Below are positions 17,723 to 26,260 of a DNA stretch of 64,000 nt, in pieces. Positions within the stretch are counted from its first letter, which is position 1. Every line of letters begins with the position of its first letter. Under the pieces are notes generated by a model. That model did not search any database. It was not told the DNA's origin and saw only the letters and a program-made list of their open reading frames with translations. The stretch comes from Bacteroides sp. GTDB taxonomy: Bacteria > Bacteroidota > Bacteroidia > Bacteroidales > Muribaculaceae. The position numbers were made by a program, and so were the translations under genes. The stretch spans positions 62,001 to 126,000 of the forward strand of contig JAAVCF010000008.1 in NCBI GenBank assembly GCA_014802445.1. The letters run 5' to 3'.

Positions 17723-18994
17723 TCAGGAGAGCGAGCTGAGGAAATCGGCAACCACAAATGTGCTGCCTCCCACAAAAATCATATCGTCATCACCGGCATC
17801 CTGCTGCGCACGTGCGAAGGCCTCGGCCACCGTGGGATAGCCACAGCCCTGCAGGCCGCGGCGTGCCGCCTCATCCATCAGGCTCTCAACCGAGCGGGCG
17901 CGCTCCACAGACGGGCGAGTGAAATAGAGCCGCGTGTTAGAGATGCCTTTCACACTTTCAAGGATGTGGGTCAGGTCCTTGTCGTTGACAAAGCCGAGGA
18001 TAATATGCTTGGTGCCGCTCACCGAGTGGTCAATCTGCGGAGCCAGATAGCGCCAGCCCCCCTCGTTGTGGCCGGTGTCAGTGACCGTCAGAGGCGATTT
18101 TCCAACCACCATCCAGCGGCCAGTGAGACCGGTGAGTTCCACCACATTCTCGAATCCGCGGCGCACGGCCTCGGCCGGGAGCTGTAGCGCCTGAGCGGCG
18201 GCGAGCAGGGTAGCGGTGTTGCGAATCTGACAGTCGCCGCGCAGTTCGGTGGTGAATTTGCCGAAGAGGTTACTGTCAAAATGGAAATCCACGGGCTCTC
18301 CCTTCCAATAACGGTTGCGGTCAGCAAATGTGATAGGCGCGTTCTCGGCCCGTGCTTTCTGTTCAAACACGCGACGCACACCCTCATCCTCGGCCTCTCC
18401 CACAATCACCGGCACACCTTTTTTAATAATGCCGGCCTTTTCACCGGCAATGGCTTCGAGAGTGTTGCCCAGGAAGGCAGTGTGGTCAAAGGAAATGTTG
18501 GTGATTACACACAGCTCGGGAGTGATGATATTAGTGCTGTCAAGGCGTCCGCCAAGCCCGGTTTCAATCACCGCATAGTCCACCTTTTCGCGAGCAAAGT
18601 GCTCGAAAGCCATGGTCATTGTGAGCTCGAAAAACGATGGGTCGCAGCCAAGGTCCATGTTGCGGTAACGTTCCACGAAGTCACACACGGCCTCGTGAGA
18701 AATCATCTCTCCGTTAACCCTGATGCGCTCACGGAAGTCAACAAGGTGAGGCGAAGTGTAGAGGCCGGTTTTGTAGCCGGCGCTCTGGAGCATGGCCGCA
18801 AGAGTGTGGGCCGTTGACCCCTTGCCGTTGGTGCCGGCAATGTGGATACTTTTGAACCGGCGGTGAGGATGGCCGAAAGCCTCGTCGAGCTTCAGCGACG
18901 TGCCCAGTCCGGGCTTATAGGCGCCGGGGCCCATGCGCTGAAACACGGGCAATGAATTGTAAAGGAAGTCAATAGCTTCGTCGTAGCTTACCAT
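17723..18994 (-). CDS. folC: Folylpolyglutamate synthase/dihydrofolate synthase
   Basis: Mur-ligase-type enzyme that adds glutamate to dihydropteroate and tetrahydrofolate. The ATP-binding P-loop GTNGKGSTAHTL is near residues 54-65, followed by TSPHLVDFRERI and the ligase-domain motif DTGHNEGGW. At 423 residues it is full length. It is the last gene of a three-gene minus-strand operon, overlapping the preceding chromate transporter gene by 7 nt. The pairing with chromate transporters has no evident metabolic logic. Confidence 0.94.
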   Translation of the reverse strand: MVSYDEAIDFLYNSLPVFQRMGPGAYKPGLGTSLKLDEAFGHPHRRFKSIHIAGTNGKGSTAHTLAAMLQSAGYKTGLYTSPHLVDFRERIRVNGEMISHEAVCDFVERYRNMDLGCDPSFFELTMTMAFEHFAREKVDYAVIETGLGGRLDSTNIITPELCVITNISFDHTAFLGNTLEAIAGEKAGIIKKGVPVIVGEAEDEGVRRVFEQKARAENAPITFADRNRYWKGEPVDFHFDSNLFGKFTTELRGDCQIRNTATLLAAAQALQLPAEAVRRGFENVVELTGLTGRWMVVGKSPLTVTDTGHNEGGWRYLAPQIDHSVSGTKHIILGFVNDKDLTHILESVKGISNTRLYFTRPSVERARSVESLMDEAARRGLQGCGYPTVAEAFARAQQDAGDDDMIFVGGSTFVVADFLSSLS

Positions 18995-19557
18995 ATCAGA
19001 AAGCCGGCAAGTCCGGCCAGACAGATGATTAGAATGGGATGAATCTTTGTGAACTGCACAAGGCAGAATGAAGCCACACAGATGAGGATGGAGATGACCA
19101 CGTCATTATTCTCGCTCCCGAAATTATCGGAATTCATCAGCAGGAGCGCTGCCGAGGCAATCATTCCCACCACCACCGGCCTCAGCCCGGCAAACACACC
19201 TTTTACGATGGCGCTCTCACGATGGCGAGTGATGTAGTGGCTGGTGTAAGTGACGAGCAGAAACGAGGGGAGAACCACCACGAGAGTGCAAAGTATGGAG
19301 CCTAATATGCCCCATATTACCCCCTGAAACTCAGGCGAAGAGTGTGCGGGAGTCACATAGCCTATATAAGTGGCGGAGTTTATGCCGATGGGGCCGGGGG
19401 TCATTTGCGAAATGGCCACAATGTCAGTAAACATCTGCTCAGTGATCCATTTCGGACCCACAATCTCACGCTCAATAAGGGCAAGCATGGCATAGCCCCC
19501 GCCAAACCCGAACAGTCCGATTTTCAGGTAGGCCCAGATGAGTTTTAGATAAATCAT
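18988..19557 (-). CDS. chrA: Chromate transporter, second half-subunit
   Basis: Short-chain member of the CHR family, which exports chromate or related oxyanions by proton exchange. It is 189 residues with about five to six transmembrane helices. The family motif FGFGGGYAML is near residue 15, followed by QMTPGPIGINSATYIGY. Short-chain CHR proteins act as pairs, and its partner lies immediately upstream with a 4-nt overlap. The two halves would equal one full-length ChrA. The true substrate in a gut anaerobe is uncertain. Confidence 0.9.
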   Translation of the reverse strand: MIYLKLIWAYLKIGLFGFGGGYAMLALIEREIVGPKWITEQMFTDIVAISQMTPGPIGINSATYIGYVTPAHSSPEFQGVIWGILGSILCTLVVVLPSFLLVTYTSHYITRHRESAIVKGVFAGLRPVVVGMIASAALLLMNSDNFGSENNDVVISILICVASFCLVQFTKIHPILIICLAGLAGFLIW

Positions 19558-20147
19558 AGGTCAGACGATGATTTTTTGCGATTTTTCATTGAGCGGTTGA
19601 AGGCCAGATACCCCCCAATGCCGCCGAGCACTATATAGAGGATGGGATTGGACACCACGGGCAGCCTTGACCAGATGAGAAGGGCCACAATGATGGGAAT
19701 CCACACTGTGAGACGGGTGAGCTTGGCCGACCTTGCGCTTGATATAACCGGGGCAACAATCAGAGCCACCACGGCGGGGCGGATGCCCCGGAAGATGCTG
19801 TTGATGGTGTGGTTGTTCTTAATCAGGTCAGGGGTGAGGAAGACAGCAATGGCCAAAATAATCAGAAAGGAGGGCAGGATTGTGCCCAAAGCCGCGGCAA
19901 TGCTTCCGCGGGTGGAGCGGAGACGGTCACCCACAGCCACTGAGATATTCACGGCGAGGATGCCCGGCAGTGACTGAGCCACGGCAAGGAGGTCGAGAAA
20001 TTCCTCACGGTCAAGCCAGTGATGCTTGTCAACCAGCTCTTTCTCAATGATTGAAATCATGGCCCATCCGCCGCCGAAGGTAAACGCTCCAATCTTGAAA
20101 AACGTCAGGAAGAGCTGCGTACACAGGCCCGGTTTGAAGTGATTCAT
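19554..20147 (-). CDS. chrA: Chromate transporter, first half-subunit
   Basis: Partner of the following short-chain CHR protein. It carries the motif FTFGGGWAMISIIEKELV near residue 22 and AQSLPGILAVNISVAVG, with about five to six membrane segments. From the ATG at 20147 it has 197 residues. An in-frame ATG at 20168 gives 204 residues, but codons 3-5 of that frame form a -7 element (20156-20163), so the shorter start is preferred. It is the first gene of the chrA-chrA-folC operon. Confidence 0.88.
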   Translation of the reverse strand: MNHFKPGLCTQLFLTFFKIGAFTFGGGWAMISIIEKELVDKHHWLDREEFLDLLAVAQSLPGILAVNISVAVGDRLRSTRGSIAAALGTILPSFLIILAIAVFLTPDLIKNNHTINSIFRGIRPAVVALIVAPVISSARSAKLTRLTVWIPIIVALLIWSRLPVVSNPILYIVLGGIGGYLAFNRSMKNRKKSSSDL

Positions 20148-20155
20148 AATGATTG

Positions 20156-20163
20156 CAAAATTA
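20156..20163 (-). promoter_or_regulatory. -7 element for the chromate transporter operon
   Basis: The minus strand reads TAATTTTG, leaving only 8 nt before the ATG at 20147. A TATG sequence at about the right distance could be a weak -33 box. Confidence 0.5.
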
Positions 20164-20175
20164 GGCATTATTTCT

Positions 20176-20183
20176 TACTTTTG
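20176..20183 (+). promoter_or_regulatory. -7 element for the META-domain lipoprotein
   Basis: TACTTTTG on the plus strand has ATTG 20 nt upstream. It faces away from the chromate promoter only 12 nt away and would give a leader of about 140 nt. Confidence 0.4.
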
Positions 20184-20242
20184 CATAAGCTAACAGCAAG
20201 AAACAGGGCGTCGGGGTCCATCGGCGCCGGATAAAGAGGGAC

Positions 20243-20290
20243 GCGCTGAACAATAACCCTGTTCAACGCATTTATAATGTAAACTTTACA
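20243..20290 (+). other. Two inverted repeats in the lipoprotein leader
   Basis: A hairpin with arms TGAACA / TGTTCA (20247-20252, 20260-20265) is extended by GCG / CGC. It is followed by the 13-nt palindrome TGTAAACTTTACA at 20278-20290. They may be RNA structure or operator sites; nothing in the sequence decides which. Confidence 0.35.
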
Positions 20291-20326
20291 TTTTTCAGAT
20301 AAGAAATTTAACATCAACTCAAAAAT

Positions 20327-21214
20327 ATGAGAGCCTTAATGATTTCAGCACTCACGCTGTCACTGCTTGCCGGCGGCAGCGCACTCACAAGTTGCAACGT
20401 TCTGATGCCTTCAAAAACGCAGACGGCTTCAGCTTCTGCCTCATCGTCGTCATCATCAAGCTCATCGTCAGCCACGCAATCAACGGTTACCCGCGAGCTC
20501 ATCGGTGATTGGATTGTGATTGACCTCAACGGCAATCAGGTGACGTCGGCTGAGAATGACGTGCCGCATCTGGGCTTCGCAACCAATCAGGAAAACAGCT
20601 CGCTGATTGACTTCTATGCCTACAATGGCTGTAACTTCCTCAACGGTGTGGTGGCTCTCAACGGCGGCAAAATCACCAAGCAGGGCGATTTTGCATCGAC
20701 AATGCGCCTTTGCCCCGACGCTAAGTATGAAATGGGCATGACCACGGCTCTTGAACAGATGAAATCACTGAAGATTCAGCGCATCAACAATGAATCGTTT
20801 CTTTACCTTCTTGACGGCTCGGGACGCACGGTCATGACGCTGCGCAAGCACAATCTCAATTTCCTTGAGGGTGCATGGCGGGTGACTTCTATTGACGGCA
20901 ACAAGCTGCCTCAGGATGTGGAGATTGAATTTGTGGTTGACCTGCAGGCCAACACTCTCCACGGCAATGCAGGCTGCAATGTGGTCAACGGCACTGTTGA
21001 CATCAACATGGATGTGGAGAACGGCATCGGTTTCTCCAATCTGAGAACCACCCGCATGACCTGCCCCAACATTGCCTATGAATCATCATTCCTCCAGGCT
21101 ATGGAGAGAGTGGCAACCGCCACAGGCGATGGCAACAAGGCTCGCTTCCGCAATTCAGCGGGCGAGACCATCATGGAACTTACCCGCCTCAGCAAGACCG
21201 ATCTTGAGAAGTAA
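20327..21214 (+). CDS. Lipoprotein with two META (HslJ-like) domains
   Basis: A 295-residue predicted lipoprotein. The signal peptide ends in the lipobox ALTSC (Cys23). A serine-rich linker of about 25 residues follows. Two META domains come next, at about residues 57-170 (LIGDWIVIDLNGNQV) and 178-285 (LEGAWRVTSIDGNKL). Both show the family's conserved NGCNxxNG/AGCNVVNG pattern and a later CP motif. HslJ-like proteins are outer-membrane or periplasmic proteins linked to stress or drug tolerance, but the function here is unknown. It is transcribed alone and ends at a terminator. Confidence 0.85.
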   Translation: MRALMISALTLSLLAGGSALTSCNVLMPSKTQTASASASSSSSSSSSSATQSTVTRELIGDWIVIDLNGNQVTSAENDVPHLGFATNQENSSLIDFYAYNGCNFLNGVVALNGGKITKQGDFASTMRLCPDAKYEMGMTTALEQMKSLKIQRINNESFLYLLDGSGRTVMTLRKHNLNFLEGAWRVTSIDGNKLPQDVEIEFVVDLQANTLHGNAGCNVVNGTVDINMDVENGIGFSNLRTTRMTCPNIAYESSFLQAMERVATATGDGNKARFRNSAGETIMELTRLSKTDLEK

Positions 21215-21237
21215 CTCACTGTAAATAACCGCATAAT

Positions 21238-21273
21238 GCTCCCTGTGTCAAAGAACTTCGGGGAGCTTTTTTT
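21238..21273 (+). terminator. Terminator of the META-domain lipoprotein
   Basis: GCTCCC (21238-21243) pairs with GGGAGC (21261-21266) and is followed by seven T residues. Confidence 0.8.
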
Positions 21274-21331
21274 GTGAGATGCAATAATCGCGGAATTGTA
21301 ATCGTTACAGATAAGGAATAAATCTTAAAAA

Positions 21332-22408
21332 ATGGAAAATCTGCAACCCATTACCTTTGACGGCATTGACGCCGACTCTCCTCTTATCATAGCAGGGCCT
21401 TGCAGCGCCGAGACGCGCTCACAGGTCCTTGACACTGCCACACGCCTTGCAGAAAAAGGCATCAAGGTGTTCCGAGCCGGAATCTGGAAGCCGCGCACCA
21501 AGCCCGGGGGCTTTGAGGGCGTGGGCTCGGAGGGCCTGGAGTGGCTCAAAGAGGTGAAGGAGCTCACGGGGATGAAGACATCCACCGAGGTGGCTACCCG
21601 CGCCCATGTGGAGGAGGCGCTGGCTGCCGGGGTTGACCTGCTCTGGATTGGCGCTCGCACTTCGGCCAATCCCTTCGCAATGCAGGAGATTGCCGACACG
21701 CTTCAGGCTATGGGGGCCGACGTGCCCGTGCTGGTCAAGAATCCGGTGAATCCTGACATCGAGCTGTGGATCGGCGCCATGCAGCGCCTCTACAATGCCG
21801 GCATCAGGCGCTTGGGTGCAATCCACCGCGGATTCAGCACCTACGGCAAGGACCTCTACCGCAACATGCCTCTATGGCACATCCCTATTGAGTTGAGCGT
21901 GCGCTATCCTCAGCTGCAGATTATCTGCGACCCTTCACACATAGGCGGCAAGCGCGAACTAATCGCTCCGCTGTCGCAGCAGGCGCTTGACATGGGATTT
22001 CACGGGCTGATTATCGAGAGCCATTGCAATCCTGACTGCGCTCTGAGCGACGCCGCACAGCAGGTTACTCCCGAGGTGCTTAGCTTCATCCTCAACACTC
22101 TTGTGGTGCGCGACAAGTCACATTCAGCCGAGAATCTGACCCTGCTTCGCCAGCAGATTGACGGCATTGACAACGAGCTTCTGGAGGTACTCAACAAGCG
22201 CATGAAGGTGTCGCGCGAGATAGGGCGCTATAAGAAGGAACACCGCATGCCTGTGCTGCAGTCGTCACGCTTCAACGATGTGATTGCCAGCCGCCGCAAG
22301 CTTGGCGAGGATATGGGCATGAGTGCGGAGTTCATGAAAACCGTGCTGCTGGCCATCCATGAGGAATCGGTTAGACAGCAGATTGAGGTGCTCAACGAGC
22401 GCCCCTGA
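21332..22408 (+). CDS. aroF: Bifunctional DAHP synthase/chorismate mutase
   Basis: Joins the first step of the shikimate pathway with the first committed step to phenylalanine and tyrosine. The DAHP synthase domain (about residues 1-255) has the motifs IAGPCSAE, FRAGIWKPRTKPGGF, GARTSANP and CDPSHIGG. The chorismate mutase domain (about 268-350) begins LRQQIDGIDNELLEVLNKRM, a type II AroQ helix. At 358 residues it matches the Bacteroidetes fusion in which the mutase acts as an allosteric sensor. It is monocistronic here; no other aromatic genes are adjacent. Confidence 0.95.
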   Translation: MENLQPITFDGIDADSPLIIAGPCSAETRSQVLDTATRLAEKGIKVFRAGIWKPRTKPGGFEGVGSEGLEWLKEVKELTGMKTSTEVATRAHVEEALAAGVDLLWIGARTSANPFAMQEIADTLQAMGADVPVLVKNPVNPDIELWIGAMQRLYNAGIRRLGAIHRGFSTYGKDLYRNMPLWHIPIELSVRYPQLQIICDPSHIGGKRELIAPLSQQALDMGFHGLIIESHCNPDCALSDAAQQVTPEVLSFILNTLVVRDKSHSAENLTLLRQQIDGIDNELLEVLNKRMKVSREIGRYKKEHRMPVLQSSRFNDVIASRRKLGEDMGMSAEFMKTVLLAIHEESVRQQIEVLNERP

Positions 22409-22430
22409 TTCATCACCACATCATAATAAT

Positions 22431-22464
22431 AAAATCGCGTCCGCCGTAAGGTGAACGCGATTTT
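22431..22464. terminator. Bidirectional terminator between aroF and nrdJ
   Basis: The 10-bp stem AAAATCGCGT / ACGCGATTTT has a 14-nt loop. It is T-rich on the right and A-rich on the left, so it can serve both convergent genes. Confidence 0.85.
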
Positions 22465-22491
22465 ATTTTGGGGTTCAGAGAGAATGGCTCA

Positions 22492-25029
22492 TCAACCACA
22501 CTTGGAGGTGCCGCACGAGGTGCAGATCAGACAACCTTCCTGATAAATAAGGGTCTCCTGACCGCAGTTGGGACAGCGCTGACCCACGGCGTTAGTGCCG
22601 TTGGGAAGATACTTTTTCAGAGCACGCTCTACGCCCATCTTCCAAGAGTTGATTGACTGGCTGTCGAGCTCCAGACCGCCTACGAGCTTGAGCACCTGGT
22701 CAATAGGCATGCCATAGCGGAGCACACCGGAAATGAGCTTGGCGTAGTTCCAGTATTCGGGGTTAAACTTCTCGCTGAGGCCCTCGATTGTGGTCTTGTA
22801 GCCGCGCTTGTTGATAAACTGGAAGTCGTAGCGCTTGTTTCCGTCAGGGTCAACGGCCTTGATAATCTTGCCTTTGGTCACTGATTTGGGGCAGAAAATG
22901 CCGTCCTCATCATCGGCCAGACCTGTGAAAATTTCATAGGGGCGACCGTCAACGAGGCCCACGAAGGCAATCCATTTCTCTTTGTTGTTCTGGAATCTCA
23001 CCACGTCAGCATCAAGCTCGAGGGGACGCTTGGCCACGTGGGCGGGAGTGAGAGCGATGGGAGTTTCCTCTTTCTTCTTCTCTACGGCCACGAGCACACC
23101 GTTGCGCGAGCCTTCGCGATAAACGGTGCAGCCTTTGCAGCCGGTGCGCCATGCTTCAACGTAGAGGGAGTTAACGAGCTCTTCGCTGACATTAGCGGGA
23201 AGATTGATGGTGACGGAGATGGAGTGGTCCACCCACTTCTGGATAGCACCCTGCATTCTCACTTTCTCGAGCCAGTCAACATCGTTGGCAGTGGCGCCGG
23301 CATAGGGTGAGCGGGCCACAATGTTGTCGATCTCTTCCTGTGAGTAGTCGTGGCGCACTTCAATGCCGTTGATGCGCATCCACTCCTCAAACTTGGGATG
23401 ATAAACGGTGTACTCCTCAAAGGCGTCGCCGCTTTCGTCCACGAAATCTACTCTCACATTGGGGTCGGAGGGATTGACCTTGCGACGGCGGCGATAGACG
23501 GGCAGGAACACCGGCTCGATGCCTGAGGTGGTCTGGGTCATGAGGCTGGTGGTGCCGGTGGGGGCAATGGTCAGACAGGCAATGTTACGGCGGCCATGCT
23601 TCACCATTTCATCGTAAAGCTCGGGGCGGGCTTCGCGGATGCGGGCAATGAAGGGGTTGTTCTTCTCACGCTCTGCATCAAACACGCTGAACGCGCCGCG
23701 CTCTTTGGCCATGTTGACGGATGAGGCATAGACAGCCAGCGCGAGTTCACGCTGAACCTTCACGGCAAATTCTGTGGCCTCGGGAGTGCCGTAACGGAAA
23801 CCGAGAGCGGCAAGCATATCACCTTCGCCGGTGATGCCTACGCCTGTGCGGCGTCCCTTGAGGGTCTTGTCTAGAATCTTGCCCCAGAGTTCATATTCTG
23901 TCTGCTTGACGCTTTCGCTCTCGGGGTCGCTCTTGATTTTGGCCATGATGGCCTCGATCTTCTCTTTTTCAAGGTCGATGATGTCGTCCATCACTCGCTG
24001 AGCCTTCCCCACATGTTCGGTAAAGCGTTCGAAGTTGAAGGAAGCCTTGTCGGTGAAGGGGTTGTCGACATAGCTGTAAAGATTGATGGCGAGCAGACGG
24101 CAGCTGTCGTAAGGACACAGGGGGATTTCGCCGCAGGGGTTGGTGGAGACGGTGCGGAAGCCCAGGTCGGCATAGCAGTCAGGCACACTCTCGCGGACAA
24201 TGGTGTCCCAGAACAGCACACCGGGCTCGGCGCTCTTCCAGGCATTATGGACAATTTTTCCCCAAAGAGCTTTTGCATCTATGTCCTTGGTCACAACAGG
24301 ACTGTCAGAATCAACGGGATACTTCTGAGTGTAAGGGGTGCCGTCAAGGGCTGCCTGCATGAAGGCATCGTCAATGCGCACCGACACGTTGGCTCCGGTG
24401 ATTTTGCCTTCTGTCATCTTGGCGTCGATGAAGTCCTCGGCGTCCGGATGGCGGATTGAGGCTGAGAGCATCAGGGCTCCGCGGCGTCCGCCCTGAGCAA
24501 CCTCGCGGGTGGAGTTGGAGTAGCGCTCCATGAAGGGGACGAGGCCTGTGGAAGTCAGCGCCGAATTGTGGACAGGAGAACCCTTGGGGCGGAGAGATGA
24601 GAGATCATGACCCACGCCACCGCGACGCTTCATGAGCTGCACCTGCTCTTCATCTATCTTAAAGATGGCACCGTAGGAGTCAGGCTCGTCGTCGAGGCCC
24701 ACCACAAAGCAGTTTGACAGAGACACTGTCTGCATGGTGTTGCCGATTCCTGACATGGGGCTGCCCTGAGGCACCACATAGCGGAAGTGGTCAAGCAGAG
24801 CAAACACCTCATCGTGGCTCATGGGGTTGGGATAATTGGCCTCGATGCGGGCTATTTCGCCTGCTATACGATGGTGCATGTCAGTGGGCGACACTTCGTA
24901 ATAGTTTCCGTCAGAGTCGCGAAGGGCATATTTGCTTGCCCATACTCTTGCAGCGAGCTCGTCGCCGCCAAAATATTCAAGGGAGGCTGCGTAAGCCTCA
25001 TCATAGGTATAAGTTTTTCGGGTATCCAT
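22492..25029 (-). CDS. nrdJ: Adenosylcobalamin-dependent ribonucleotide reductase (class II)
   Basis: Reduces ribonucleotides using a radical generated from coenzyme B12, needing no oxygen. From the ATG at 25029 it has 845 residues. Active-site motifs include SNCFVV, NPCGEIPL (radical cysteine) and APTGTTSLM. The C-terminus ends in a four-cysteine zinc-ribbon-like segment (CPNCGQ...CTSCG) plus a final Cys-Gly, as in the B12-dependent family. A longer TTG start at 25041 falls inside the -7 box and is rejected. I found no cobalamin riboswitch in the very short leader. Confidence 0.95.
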   Translation of the reverse strand: MDTRKTYTYDEAYAASLEYFGGDELAARVWASKYALRDSDGNYYEVSPTDMHHRIAGEIARIEANYPNPMSHDEVFALLDHFRYVVPQGSPMSGIGNTMQTVSLSNCFVVGLDDEPDSYGAIFKIDEEQVQLMKRRGGVGHDLSSLRPKGSPVHNSALTSTGLVPFMERYSNSTREVAQGGRRGALMLSASIRHPDAEDFIDAKMTEGKITGANVSVRIDDAFMQAALDGTPYTQKYPVDSDSPVVTKDIDAKALWGKIVHNAWKSAEPGVLFWDTIVRESVPDCYADLGFRTVSTNPCGEIPLCPYDSCRLLAINLYSYVDNPFTDKASFNFERFTEHVGKAQRVMDDIIDLEKEKIEAIMAKIKSDPESESVKQTEYELWGKILDKTLKGRRTGVGITGEGDMLAALGFRYGTPEATEFAVKVQRELALAVYASSVNMAKERGAFSVFDAEREKNNPFIARIREARPELYDEMVKHGRRNIACLTIAPTGTTSLMTQTTSGIEPVFLPVYRRRRKVNPSDPNVRVDFVDESGDAFEEYTVYHPKFEEWMRINGIEVRHDYSQEEIDNIVARSPYAGATANDVDWLEKVRMQGAIQKWVDHSISVTINLPANVSEELVNSLYVEAWRTGCKGCTVYREGSRNGVLVAVEKKKEETPIALTPAHVAKRPLELDADVVRFQNNKEKWIAFVGLVDGRPYEIFTGLADDEDGIFCPKSVTKGKIIKAVDPDGNKRYDFQFINKRGYKTTIEGLSEKFNPEYWNYAKLISGVLRYGMPIDQVLKLVGGLELDSQSINSWKMGVERALKKYLPNGTNAVGQRCPNCGQETLIYQEGCLICTSCGTSKCG

Positions 25030-25038
25030 AACAGTGCG

Positions 25039-25069
25039 CAAAGTTTGGAAATTTTAGCCGAACTTCAAA
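25039..25069 (-). promoter_or_regulatory. nrdJ promoter
   Basis: The minus strand reads TTTG (25066-25069), 19 nt, then AAACTTTG (25039-25046), one mismatch from TAnnTTTG. Only 9 nt separate the -7 box from the ATG. Confidence 0.65.
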
Positions 25070-25140
25070 GTGGCCGAAATAAGTTTTTCAAAATTGTCAA
25101 TAACTTTTTCCGGAGTGTGGCGAAAGTTTTCTTTTTTGAC

Positions 25141-25148
25141 TATTTTTG
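25141..25148 (+). promoter_or_regulatory. -7 element for the nitroreductase
   Basis: TATTTTTG ends 4 nt before the ATG at 25153, so the mRNA is predicted to be leaderless or nearly so. A weak TGTG lies 21 nt upstream. Confidence 0.55.
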
Positions 25149-25152
25149 CGAT

Positions 25153-25896
25153 ATGAAAACTCTTGATTATTTCACCTCACGGCGAACCATCCGCCGCTAC
25201 TCGGACCGTCCTGTCAGCGACGAACTTCTGACCTCTCTCCTTGAGAGGGCTTCACATGCGCCCACCACAGGCAACATGCAGCTTTACAGCGTAATAGTAA
25301 CCCGCAGCAAGGAGATGAAGGAGCGCCTTGCGCCCGCTCATTTCAACCAGCCGTCAGTGACCGGCTGCCAGGTTCTTCTCACTTTCTGCGCCGATCATAA
25401 CAGGTTTGTGAAGTGGTGCGAAGCGAGCAACGCCGTGCCCGGTTATGGAAATTTCCAGTCATTCATGACCGCCGTGATTGACACCGTTATATATGCGCAG
25501 CAGTTCTGCACGATAGCCGAAATGGAGGGCCTGGGATGTTGCTATCTCGGCACCACCACTTACAATGCGCCCATGATCAGCGATGCTTTGGGATTGCCCT
25601 CACTGGTGGTGCCCGTGGTCACTCTCACTGTGGGATGGCCGGAAGGGGAGAGTGAGATCAGCGACCGTCTGGCACCTGAGGCGTTTGTGCACAATGAGCG
25701 TTATCATGACTACACTCCCGAATCAGTGAAGGCTCATTTTGCCGAGAAGGAGGCGCGAGAGGACAGCGCTCGTTTCATAGCCGAAAACGGCAAGGAAACA
25801 CTTGCGCAGGTGTTTACCGATGTGCGTTACACGCGTGAGGCTGCGGAGCACTTCTCGAAGGTGTATCTCGCCGAGATTCTTAATAAAGGTTACTAA
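25153..25896 (+). CDS. Nitroreductase family protein
   Basis: FMN-dependent NAD(P)H oxidoreductase fold that reduces nitro compounds, quinones or flavins. It has 247 residues. The N-terminal FMN-binding signature SRRTIRRYSDRPVSDELL is at about residues 9-26, and the glycine-rich GLGCCYLGTTTYNAP lies mid-protein. The upstream frame stays open for 122 more codons but overlaps nrdJ and a -7 element, so the ATG at 25153 is taken. It is followed by a strong terminator. The physiological substrate cannot be read from the sequence. Confidence 0.9.
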   Translation: MKTLDYFTSRRTIRRYSDRPVSDELLTSLLERASHAPTTGNMQLYSVIVTRSKEMKERLAPAHFNQPSVTGCQVLLTFCADHNRFVKWCEASNAVPGYGNFQSFMTAVIDTVIYAQQFCTIAEMEGLGCCYLGTTTYNAPMISDALGLPSLVVPVVTLTVGWPEGESEISDRLAPEAFVHNERYHDYTPESVKAHFAEKEAREDSARFIAENGKETLAQVFTDVRYTREAAEHFSKVYLAEILNKGY

Positions 25897-25918
25897 AAAC
25901 AACGGTTTGATAAAAATT

Positions 25919-25957
25919 AACACGGATGGGCATAATTATTACCCATCCGTGTTTTTA
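25919..25957 (+). terminator. Terminator of the nitroreductase gene
   Basis: The 12-bp stem AACACGGATGGG / CCCATCCGTGTT is followed by TTTATTTTTG. The T-tract runs into the next -7 element. Confidence 0.88.
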
Positions 25958-25963
25958 TTTTTG
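25956..25963 (+). promoter_or_regulatory. -7 element within the terminator T-tract
   Basis: TATTTTTG overlaps the end of the upstream terminator. Its predicted start near 25968 lies 23 nt before the 24-codon frame at 25991. Confidence 0.4.
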
Positions 25964-25990
25964 CTCCATAACCCGTAAAACAATAGAATC

Positions 25991-26065
25991 ATGACAGCAA
26001 TCCTGATAGTAATAATGTTCGTGGCATGGATTGGGCAGGCGCTCAAGGACGGTGCCGACATGTGA
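25991..26065 (+). CDS. Putative 24-residue single-pass membrane peptide
   Basis: ATG to TGA encodes 24 residues: a hydrophobic run (AILIVIMFVAWIG) and then the charged tail QALKDGADM. The size and layout are those of a one-helix membrane peptide such as small subunits of transporters or oxidases, but I recognise no family. It follows a terminator and a -7 element and is the only frame in the interval. It could equally be chance; conservation would decide. Confidence 0.4.
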   Translation: MTAILIVIMFVAWIGQALKDGADM

Positions 26066-26104
26066 CAGAGAGACCGAGAATCTGCATCGGCGGCAGGCTA
26101 TGTA

Positions 26105-26256
26105 AAATAACAAACGACGCGGGGCCTCACGGACACGCGTCGCTGCTTACACATAGTACTTAACGTCAGTGGATTTATTCAAATGTCTAATTGTATCAAT
26201 GAAAAAGTCCTTGATAGATTTCTGCTTTTACCGAAACATCGTTTTGATTTTTCGAC
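26105..26256 (-). ncRNA. Candidate small RNA opposite the gap after the membrane peptide
   Basis: A minus-strand promoter-like sequence (26261-26290) points into this gap. About 115 nt downstream is a hairpin (CGACGCG / CGCGTCG, 26115-26121 with 26136-26142) followed on the minus strand by TTTGTTATTTT. No convincing frame lies between. The transcript would be about 150 nt and would stop before reaching the 24-codon frame. I recognise no known RNA family. The evidence is only the spacing of the two signals. Confidence 0.35.
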
Positions 26257-26260
26257 AAAG

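Noticed and set aside
20440-20480. TCA/TCG run as a phase-variable simple repeat
   Set aside because: Codons for the poly-serine linker are mixed (TCA, TCG, AGC), so it is not a uniform repeat prone to slippage.
24787-25152. Long N-terminal extension of the nitroreductase frame
   Set aside because: It overlaps nrdJ on the other strand and contains the -7 box; the family N-terminus starts at 25153.
25030-25152. Cobalamin riboswitch before the B12-dependent ribonucleotide reductase
   Set aside because: The predicted leader is about 10 nt, too short for a riboswitch, and no B12-box-like sequence is seen.
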